From the NCBI GenBank assembly GCA_021800315.1, contig JAJYZD010000197.1, positions 1-7,182 on the forward strand: a DNA stretch of 7,182 nucleotides. The letters run 5' to 3'. Under the pieces are notes generated by a model. It worked only from the letters and a program-made list of their open reading frames with translations, was not told the origin of the DNA and did not search any database. The translations under genes and the position numbers were made by a program. The stretch's first letter is position 1; each line of letters opens with the position of its first letter. This document shows positions 1-5,446 of the stretch, in pieces. The DNA is from Bacillota bacterium (GTDB taxonomy: Bacteria > Bacillota > Desulfotomaculia > Desulfotomaculales > JAJYZD01).

Positions 1-53
1 CGCTTTTGTCCCAGCGCCAGAGATTGGTCCGCCGGCAACTGTGGGCAATCCAT
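1..53 (-). CDS. Start of an unidentified gene, truncated by the window edge
   Basis: An open frame begins with ATG at 53-51 and stays open to the left edge, giving MDCPQLPADQSLALGQK and then leaving the window. It is too short to identify and I assign no function. Support comes from context: a purine-rich SD (GGGGGAGG, 72-65) lies upstream, and a strong promoter lies at 155-127. The SD-to-ATG spacing of 11 bases is slightly long. A TTG in the same frame at 62-60 is only 2 bases from the SD, so it is less likely. The gene has its own promoter, so it need not belong functionally to the carbohydrate operon that ends at 206. Confidence 0.45.
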   Translation of the reverse strand, partial: MDCPQLPADQSLALGQK

Positions 54-64
54 TTGGTTCAAAA

Positions 65-72
65 CCTCCCCC
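65..72 (-). promoter_or_regulatory. Ribosome binding site of the left-edge gene
   Basis: The minus strand reads AGGGGGAGG just upstream of the ATG at 53. The GGAGG core (69-65) matches the anti-SD sequence and is 11 bases from the start codon. It is the main reason for believing the short frame at the left edge is translated. Confidence 0.5.
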
Positions 73-80
73 TAAAACAG

Positions 81-113
81 CCGTTCGCGAAAGGCTCCGC
101 CCTGCCGCAACGG
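81..113 (-). other. Possible hairpin in the 5' untranslated region
   Basis: Between the predicted transcription start (about 120) and the SD (72-65), CCGTTGCG (113-106) can pair with CGC-G-AACGG (89-81), with one bulged G and a 16-base loop. The RNA stem would sit about 8 bases upstream of the SD. It does not match any riboswitch class that I recognise, so it may simply be a leader structure. Confidence 0.25.
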
Positions 114-126
114 TCTTATTGCCCAC

Positions 127-155
127 ATCATACCACATATTCGGTTGTTTTGCAA
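127..155 (-). promoter_or_regulatory. Sigma-A-type promoter with extended -10
   Basis: The minus strand carries TTGCAA (155-150) as -35 (4 of 6 against TTGACA), a 17-base spacer, and TATGAT (132-127) as -10 (5 of 6 against TATAAT). TG one base before the -10 forms an extended -10 (TGGTATGAT). The predicted transcript starts near A120 and has a leader of about 67 bases before the ATG at 53. The promoter lies 50 bases after the otsA stop, so it marks a separate or additional transcription unit. This is the best promoter-like sequence I found in the window. Confidence 0.7.
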
Positions 156-197
156 GAACCATTTATCTTGCCATCAAGCTATCCACGAACTTGCCTG

Positions 198-222
198 CCG
201 CGGTACTAGTCGTTAACCGCGG
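198..222 (-). other. Short inverted repeat across the otsA stop codon
   Basis: CCGCGGT (198-204) and ACCGCGG (216-222) form a perfect 7-bp stem with an 11-base loop that contains the otsA stop codon (208-206). No run of T follows on the minus strand, so it is not a standard intrinsic terminator. It could slow RNA decay or partly terminate transcription. No better terminator is visible between otsA and the next promoter, so read-through is possible. Confidence 0.35.
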
Positions 223-1630
223 TTTGGGCCTCGGTTGCCAGCGGATGAACGAGATTGACTCCTGCGTACTTCAACGTATGGTGCCACCACCGGCCCAACT
301 CGTGCTTTTGGACCGTCTGCCGGAGTGAACGCATGCGACGACGTTGTTCGGCGGGTGACATTTCCAGCGCCTTCCGTATCGCCCCGGCCAATCCGGCCGT
401 ATCGTATGGATTGACCAGGAGGGAGCCGGGCATCTCTTCGGCGACCCCCGCCAGGGTACTCAGCACGAGCACACCTGATTCGTCGTCGCGGCAGGCAACG
501 AACTCCTTGGCCACCAGGTTCAGGCCGTCCCGCAGGGGCGTCACCAGAGCCACGTCCGCGGCCAGGTAGTGGGCTACCAGTTCTTCCTGTCCCAAGGGAT
601 GGCATACGTAGCGCACGGGAATGGATTGGTAATGCCGGTCGTACTTGCCGTTCAAACGTCCAACGGCGGCCTCGACCGCCGAACGGAGACTCCTGTAGGC
701 GGCAATGTTCTCCCGGGAAGGTATGCCGACTTGCAGGAGCGTCACCTTTCCCTGTAGATTGGGGTTCTCTTCGAGTAATAAATCGAGGGCCTCCAGTCGC
801 TCCAGGATGCCCTTGGTGTAGTCCAACCGGTCCACTCCGAGAAGAAGCCAGCGGGCTCCGAAGGACCGGCGGATCGTTGCGGCTTGCGCCCTAACCGCAG
901 ATGAAACGGCGAGGGCAGTGAAGCGTTGCCAGTCTATACCCACCGGCATTGCCTTGACCTGCACCGGACGATCGTGGTAAAACACCTGGCCGGAATGAAC
1001 GTCGACCTTGGCATCCAGGGAATCTTCCACACATTCCAGGAAGTTGTTTACGTAACGAGTGGTATGAAACCCCACCAGGTTGGCGCCCAGCATGCCGGAC
1101 ATTAGTTCCCCGCGCCAGGGGAAAATGCGGAAAACGTCATAGGGAGGGAATGGTATATGCCAGAAGAAGGCGACCCTGGCCGTTGGATAAGCCTTGCGTA
1201 AGAGCGCCGGCACCAAGGCGAGATGGTAGTCGTGCACCCAGAAAAACGATCCTTCCCCTTCCCACCGGGTGGCTGTATGGGCAAATCTGACGTTAACGTC
1301 GCGGTAGGTTTCCCATTGCCGTGCTGAAAAGCGCAACCCCTCCACAAAGCAATGGGAAACCGGCCAAAGGCAGGCATTAGCCAATCCCAGGTAGTATTCC
1401 TGGTACTCTTCGGGTGACAGGGAGACTTCCCGCAAAACGTATCCCCGGTCGTCAAAACGAGGGGGAGAACCATTGGGGCCGGGATTAAAGCCACAGGCCA
1501 CCCACGTCCCGCCGGTTTCTTCTAAAATCGGTTCCACCGCTGATACTAAACCGCTGACGGCCCGTCCGGGACCCGCCGAACGATTTGACAGCACTACAAC
1601 CTTCTTGTTGCCCAAAGGTAACAAAGTCAT
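206..1630 (-). CDS. otsA: Trehalose-6-phosphate synthase, OtsA type (GT20)
   Basis: This is a GT20 retaining glycosyltransferase. The family transfers glucose from UDP- or other NDP-glucose to glucose-6-phosphate, giving trehalose-6-phosphate in the cytoplasm. Seen, numbered from the ATG at 1630: SNR (15-17) with a following SGL loop in place of the usual GGL; NACLWP (about 85-90); VHDYHL (132-137); HIPFP (158-162); GVDRLDYTKG (265-274), which holds the donor-binding Arg and Lys; NGKYD (about 327); and TPLRDGLNLVAKE (364-376). The main active-site motifs are therefore intact. This start gives 474 residues, the length of E. coli OtsA, and puts VVVLSNR at the usual place. An in-frame ATG at 1708 would add 26 residues with no family counterpart. 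The gene is last in the operon after the debranching-like enzyme. No OtsB phosphatase domain is fused or adjacent. A related GT20 activity, such as a different acceptor, cannot be excluded. Confidence 0.92.
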   Translation of the reverse strand: MTLLPLGNKKVVVLSNRSAGPGRAVSGLVSAVEPILEETGGTWVACGFNPGPNGSPPRFDDRGYVLREVSLSPEEYQEYYLGLANACLWPVSHCFVEGLRFSARQWETYRDVNVRFAHTATRWEGEGSFFWVHDYHLALVPALLRKAYPTARVAFFWHIPFPPYDVFRIFPWRGELMSGMLGANLVGFHTTRYVNNFLECVEDSLDAKVDVHSGQVFYHDRPVQVKAMPVGIDWQRFTALAVSSAVRAQAATIRRSFGARWLLLGVDRLDYTKGILERLEALDLLLEENPNLQGKVTLLQVGIPSRENIAAYRSLRSAVEAAVGRLNGKYDRHYQSIPVRYVCHPLGQEELVAHYLAADVALVTPLRDGLNLVAKEFVACRDDESGVLVLSTLAGVAEEMPGSLLVNPYDTAGLAGAIRKALEMSPAEQRRRMRSLRQTVQKHELGRWWHHTLKYAGVNLVHPLATEAQTAVND

Positions 1631-1695
1631 GATGAGCCCACTTGACCAGACCTTTCCGCCCCAAGGCCGGTCACGCCTCCCGAGCGCGGGCTTTC

Positions 1696-1702
1696 CCTCC
1701 TT
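1696..1702 (-). promoter_or_regulatory. Strong SD-like AAGGAGG far upstream of the otsA ATG
   Basis: AAGGAGG on the minus strand lies 65 bases before the preferred otsA ATG (1630) and just inside the alternative start at 1708. No ATG, GTG or TTG lies at normal spacing behind it. AGCCC (1692-1688) can pair with GGGCT (1639-1635). If that stem formed, the SD would be an effective 7 bases from ATG 1630 (GAA plus CATC). The match is seen; its use as an SD is inferred. Confidence 0.35.
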
Positions 1703-1711
1703 CCGCATCGA

Positions 1712-1733
1712 CCCGGCTTGCGATTGTGCCGGG
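1712..1733 (-). other. Intercistronic GC-rich hairpin before otsA
   Basis: CCCGGC (1712-1717) and GCCGGG (1728-1733) form a perfect 6-bp stem with a 10-base loop, between the debranching-gene stop (1757) and otsA. It has no T-run and ends only 3 bases before the ATG at 1708, where it would hinder initiation. That favours the later start at 1630. It may act in RNA stability or partial attenuation. Confidence 0.4.
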
Positions 1734-1756
1734 AGGGGAGGCTTTCGGCCCCGGCG

Positions 1757-3949
1757 TCAAGCCTCCAGAACGACATGTACGGGGCCGTTGGTTTTCCGCA
1801 CACTACAGTAGGTTTTGTTTCTATCCCTGGTGAACTCCAGATCCACCCGCCCACTGCCGACAGTAAGGTTGCTTACCGTCAGTTCATTGATCCATTTCGG
1901 TAGCACGGGGCGGCTGACGCGCACCTGGTTGCCGTGACACGACAGACCGAGCATAGCCTGGAGGATCTGCAGCCAGGCTCCCACCGCCCATGCCTGTGGA
2001 TTACAGGCTACCGGATAGTGGACGGGGCTGGCATCGGTGCGGCGTGCAAAACCGCAAAACAGTTCCGGCAATCTTAAATAGGGGAAGCCGACAGCTGCCT
2101 GATATAGGCTGGTAGCCACCGGTTCAATGAGGTGAGCCAGCCCCGCAGCCCGGAAACCGGTAAGAATGATGGCGTTGTCGTGAGGCCAGACCGTTCCGTT
2201 ATGGTAACTGAGTGGGTTAAAGACGGCTTCCCGGTTGCTCATGGTACGGATGCCCCAGCCGGAGAAAAAGTCGGGCGCCAGAAGTCGCCGGGCCACCTGG
2301 ACCGCCATCTTCCTGGGCAGGATGCCGGTAAAAAGACAGTGCCCAGGATTGGAGACGGCGGTGACGATGCGGTTCTTGGCCCCGTCCAGGGCAAAAGCCA
2401 GCCATTTGTTCTCCTCTAGCCAAAAGTTCTCCAGGAAAAGCCTTCTCAGCTTACGGGCCCGGTTCCTCAACCGGACGGCCCGGGCCGTTTCGCCGAGGTG
2501 CTGGTAAAGACGCGAGGCACCCATCAAAGCCTTGTAATAGTAGCCCTGCACCTCCACCAGTGCCACAGGTCCCTCGGCGAGTCGGCCCGAAGGATCAACG
2601 ACGGCATCCCAGGAATCTTTCCATCCCTGGTTGATCAAGCCCTTTTCAGCGTTGCGCCGGTATTCGATGAAGAGATCTTCGTCCAGGTCACCGTACCGTG
2701 AGCACCATTCCAAAGCCCGGTCCAACGCCGGCCGCAGGTCTTGCAGTATCTTGTCCTGTCCGAGCCACACCACGAGTTCGTAGAGAATGACGATAAACCA
2801 AAGAGTTGAGTCCACGGATCCGTAATACGGGTTGTGAGGCGTTTCGCCGCAGGCGGTGACCTCTCCCCGTCTCAGTTCGTGAATGATTTTTCCCGGCTGC
2901 TCGTCCCGTCCGGGATTATCCCGGTCACCCTGCAGGCGGGCCAGGAAATAGAGCGTCTCGCACGCGATGTCCGGGTTCACCCACATGGTCTGCCAGGCCA
3001 CGATCAGGGCGTCCCGGCCGAAAGGCGCGGCGTACCAGGGTACGCCGGCCTCAACGATCCTGCCGATACCAGGGTAATCGGCCGACAGGGAATAGATATC
3101 GGTTACGGTACGGTTAAGCAATTGGTTGAACAATGGGTCGTCACAGTAAAACGAGGTGCACCGCTGCTTCCATCGGTTGTAATCTTCGTAATTCTTGGCC
3201 AGTGCCAACTTAAAGGACTTGGGCACCACGCTCGCCACGGGTAGGCCGGCGGCCTCCTCGCCGTGGATCTTCGGCACGGCGTGCAGATGAACGTAGTGCT
3301 TGCTTCCCGGGGTCAGCGTCATCTGAAAGGTTGCCCTCACCCGTCCCGCTCCTACCTCCTCAAGAGAACGGGGGGCGGGCGCGAACGCTACCGCAACCGA
3401 ACGCACCGAACCGTCCAGGCCCCGATATCCAAGTACGAACCCGTGCTTCTCCAACTTGACCGGGAGAATCTGGCCTCTTCGGGGTCGGCGGAGACCCCGC
3501 ACCTCGAAGATATCCACGAAGTCGGCACCTACTAAAAGGCTTAAGACGACTTCGACCTTTTCCCTCTCATAACCCGTTAGCCGTATTCTTTGATGGATTC
3601 CTTCGCGAAGGGTCCTTAAAACACGCATATGAACGCTCATCGGAGCCACGGGACAATTTTCCGAAGGCAACTCCTGGTTGGTAAACTCCATCTGGCCGAA
3701 GTGGCTGTCCCGGGTGTAGGCCGAGAGAAAAACGGGCGCTGTCCCGTTTACGCTCATTTCCAGGCAGTTTAAGAATCGCGTATCGCGATGATAGAAACCC
3801 AGACCGGCCCCGTTGTCCACCGGTATCGAACCGTCGGGCAAGGTTACGAGAAAGGTGTCGCCCTCTTTGAGTACCTCGGTTCGGGGCTCCGCCTCTTTCG
3901 GAACCGCCAGGAGCCCGGCCTGGCATTCGACCCTGTTCAAATTCCCCAC
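1757..3949 (-). CDS. Glycogen-debranching/amylo-alpha-1,6-glucosidase-like glycoside hydrolase
   Basis: This 730-residue protein has the two-part architecture of the COG3408-type debranching-like family. Residues of about 20-230 form a beta-rich N-terminal domain (DTFLVTLPDG, GLGFYHRDTRFL). From about 265 there is an (alpha/alpha)6-barrel catalytic domain. Visible motifs are AGVPWYAAPFGRDAL (301-315), YYGSVDSTLWF (375-385), NQGWKDSWDA (440-449), NPGHCLFTGI (534-543), SGWGIRTMS (563-571), YHNGTVWPHDNA (582-593), PELFCGF (628-634) and NPQAWA (650-655). By analogy with related (alpha/alpha)6 hydrolases, an Asp in GWKDSWD would be the acid and E629 the base; this is inferred. I see no signal peptide, so it is probably cytoplasmic. 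The true substrate could be glycogen branches or another alpha-glucoside. The start is GTG at 3949, overlapping the GT4 gene by 13 bases. A TTG at 3940-3938 would overlap the GT4 TGA as TTGA and is also plausible. Confidence 0.88.
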   Translation of the reverse strand: MGNLNRVECQAGLLAVPKEAEPRTEVLKEGDTFLVTLPDGSIPVDNGAGLGFYHRDTRFLNCLEMSVNGTAPVFLSAYTRDSHFGQMEFTNQELPSENCPVAPMSVHMRVLRTLREGIHQRIRLTGYEREKVEVVLSLLVGADFVDIFEVRGLRRPRRGQILPVKLEKHGFVLGYRGLDGSVRSVAVAFAPAPRSLEEVGAGRVRATFQMTLTPGSKHYVHLHAVPKIHGEEAAGLPVASVVPKSFKLALAKNYEDYNRWKQRCTSFYCDDPLFNQLLNRTVTDIYSLSADYPGIGRIVEAGVPWYAAPFGRDALIVAWQTMWVNPDIACETLYFLARLQGDRDNPGRDEQPGKIIHELRRGEVTACGETPHNPYYGSVDSTLWFIVILYELVVWLGQDKILQDLRPALDRALEWCSRYGDLDEDLFIEYRRNAEKGLINQGWKDSWDAVVDPSGRLAEGPVALVEVQGYYYKALMGASRLYQHLGETARAVRLRNRARKLRRLFLENFWLEENKWLAFALDGAKNRIVTAVSNPGHCLFTGILPRKMAVQVARRLLAPDFFSGWGIRTMSNREAVFNPLSYHNGTVWPHDNAIILTGFRAAGLAHLIEPVATSLYQAAVGFPYLRLPELFCGFARRTDASPVHYPVACNPQAWAVGAWLQILQAMLGLSCHGNQVRVSRPVLPKWINELTVSNLTVGSGRVDLEFTRDRNKTYCSVRKTNGPVHVVLEA

Positions 3950-5127
3950 TTCGCCCGCAAGGAGTCCTGTCCGAGCAACCTTTCGTAAAGGCGTACCGTC
4001 TCGTCGACCATCCTTTCCTGGGAAAACCTTTCACGCACCTTTTCATAGCCCCGTCGGCCCATGCGCGCCGAAAGCTGCCGATCGGTGAGGAGTGCCAGAC
4101 ACTTGTCGGCCAACTCTTCGTGGTCTCCCATCGGAACCAGAAAACCGTTTTCTCCGTCTTCCACAACCTCGGGCATGCCTCCGGCCCTGGTAACAACCAG
4201 GGGACGGGCGGTCGCCATGGCTTCCAAAAGAGCGATCCCGAAAGGCTCCTCAAAACAGGACGGATATACGCAGACTTCGGCTGCCCGGTAGCCGTCGGCT
4301 ATCTCCGGCCAGGCGAAGGGCCTGATCAGGACGTTGTCCGAAAGTCCCATTTCCTGCACCAGCGCCTTCACTTTGCGTAGGTCGTCCCGCTGGCGCCCGT
4401 GGAAATCGACCACTTTTTCCGGACCGGCCATCAGTAAAAGCACATCGGGAATCCGTTCCCTGACAAGCCCGACAGCCTTCACGGCTACGAGGGACCCTTT
4501 GTCCATGCTGAGTCTCGCCGGATGGAAGATTACCCGGCGACCCCGCAGGCGTGATAAAAATCGGGCGTTTCCGGCCCGCCGGGCAGGCTTGAATTTTTCC
4601 AGGTCTATGCCGTGATGGATTACCGTCAGCTGTCCGGCCGGATAGCCCTGATTAACCAACTCACGGGCGATGAAACGGCTCACGGCTATGACCGCATCCC
4701 AACGAGAGGCGAAAGGGCCGAACTCACGCGCCAATTCGTCCGCCCAGACGTTATGCGCGGTGAGCACAGCCGGCGCCCCCGCGGCCGCGGCGCCGCGTAG
4801 AACGGCTTTGGCGTGGACGGAACTGAAGTAATGGAAATTATGGGCGTGGACGACGTTCGGACGGACCGACCACAAAAAGTCCAGAATCTCGGCTTTGACT
4901 TCCCGCCCCGGTTTTTCCATTCCGGTGAGGGTATTAAGGTCGAGGAGGGGAGTGCGCCGAACCACCATACCATGGGTAACGTACTTTTCCCTGCGCCCGC
5001 CTACCGATCCCGTCAACAGGTGAACTTCGAACCCTCGCCTGACCAGGCTGGAGCCGAGCATGACCAAATGACTTTCCACCCCACCGATGGTTGGGGGAAA
5101 GGCCCAGTGCAGCATAGCTATCTTCAT
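3937..5127 (-). CDS. GT4-family glycosyltransferase (GT-B fold)
   Basis: From the ATG at 5127 this is a 396-residue GT-B retaining glycosyltransferase. Seen: MKIAMLHWAFPPTIGGVESH at the N-terminus with the acceptor-side GGVES (15-19); VVHAHNFHYFSS (92-103); HHGIDLEKF (171-179); the donor-domain opening FHPARLSMDKGS (201-212); and the EX7E motif E294-E302 within CFEEPFGIALLE, followed by AGGMPEVVEDGENGFLV. These are standard GT4 donor-binding features; the nucleotide sugar and acceptor cannot be read from the sequence. No membrane segment is evident. The gene is first in the cluster with the debranching-like enzyme and OtsA, so a role in alpha-glucan or glycoside synthesis is likely. The start is uncertain: in-frame ATGs at 5217 and 5160 and a GTG at 5175 would add 30, 11 or 16 residues. 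The family pattern favours 5127, but the strong SD (5196-5190) favours an upstream start. Confidence 0.9.
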   Translation of the reverse strand: MKIAMLHWAFPPTIGGVESHLVMLGSSLVRRGFEVHLLTGSVGGRREKYVTHGMVVRRTPLLDLNTLTGMEKPGREVKAEILDFLWSVRPNVVHAHNFHYFSSVHAKAVLRGAAAAGAPAVLTAHNVWADELAREFGPFASRWDAVIAVSRFIARELVNQGYPAGQLTVIHHGIDLEKFKPARRAGNARFLSRLRGRRVIFHPARLSMDKGSLVAVKAVGLVRERIPDVLLLMAGPEKVVDFHGRQRDDLRKVKALVQEMGLSDNVLIRPFAWPEIADGYRAAEVCVYPSCFEEPFGIALLEAMATARPLVVTRAGGMPEVVEDGENGFLVPMGDHEELADKCLALLTDRQLSARMGRRGYEKVRERFSQERMVDETVRLYERLLGQDSLRAKWGI

Positions 5128-5393
5128 AGACGAACCCGTAGTATATCTTTTCCTTTTCATGGAAGAAACAGCCACGCTCAGGCTGATCACCTCCTTGCGT
5201 TTCGTCAAACAAAGCATGGTTTGATGTTAAACCGCTGCCTACGTGCTTGAAGTCCCACCAACAAGGTAATTAGCTTAACTGAACACGACCGCCATTTGAA
5301 GGCGTACTAGCAGATGAATGTGTTGAAAGTTGAAAGGTAACAAACTAACCCGGTACAATCGAAAACCCGGCGTCTTCTTCAGGGATCCGGCCG
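5128..5393 (-). other. Non-coding leader between groL hairpin and GT4 gene
   Basis: This stretch holds no convincing gene. I found no good sigma-A promoter for the carbohydrate operon. The best match on the minus strand is TTCAAA-17 bp-TAAGCT, which begins near 5300 and is weak. Other visible items are a tandem gttgaaa pair (5322-5335), an inverted repeat ggttt-N6-aaacc (5219-5234) that could be an operator or chance, and the extended SD at 5181-5196. In-frame codons upstream of the GT4 ATG stay open back to an ATG at 5217, so part of it may encode an N-terminal extension. Confidence 0.5.
5181..5196 (-). promoter_or_regulatory. Extended Shine-Dalgarno sequence of the GT4 gene
   Basis: The minus strand reads AAGGAGGTGATCAGCC. 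It matches the complement of the 16S rRNA 3' end (AAGGAGGTGATCCAGCC) except for one missing C. Such a long match strongly suggests a translation start nearby. At the usual spacing (8 bases) only CTG (5181-5179) is present. GTG (5175) is 14 bases away and ATG (5160) 29 bases away. CAGCC (5185-5181) and GGCTG (5173-5169) can form a hairpin that would shorten the effective distance to ATG 5160 to about 12 bases. Confidence 0.6.
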
Positions 5394-5436
5394 CCGGACC
5401 CGGTGACCGGGCATCTTTTGCCCAGGCCGGGTCCGG
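5394..5436 (-). terminator. Nested hairpin after groL, probable terminator
   Basis: CCGGACCCGG (5394-5403) and CCGGGTCCGG (5427-5436) form a perfect 10-bp stem. Inside it CCGGGC (5407-5412) pairs with GCCCAG (5420-5425), one pair being a wobble in the minus-strand RNA, around a 7-base loop. The element begins 10 bases after the groL stop codon, the usual place for a terminator. On the minus strand it is followed by CGGCGGCC rather than a T-run, so intrinsic termination may be weak and it may instead protect the 3' end of the groL message. It separates groL from the sugar operon. Confidence 0.6.
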
Positions 5437-5446
5437 TACTGCAGGA

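Noticed and set aside
198..222. otsA stop-codon hairpin as a true intrinsic terminator
   Set aside because: There is no T-run after the stem on the minus strand; it is listed only as an inverted repeat.
1631..1708. 26-residue N-terminal extension of OtsA from ATG 1708
   Set aside because: It is basic and has no family counterpart, lies directly behind a hairpin with no SD before it, and the 474-residue version matches the known family length.
3567..4253. Minus-strand open frame of 228 codons across the GT4/hydrolase junction
   Set aside because: It overlaps two well-supported genes in another frame; its translation is rich in Arg, Gly and Trp, typical of an out-of-frame reading.
5181..5196. 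Plus-strand ggctgatcacctcctt resembling the 3' end of 16S rRNA
   Set aside because: No other 16S sequence precedes it on the plus strand; the likeness exists because the minus strand is a strong Shine-Dalgarno sequence.
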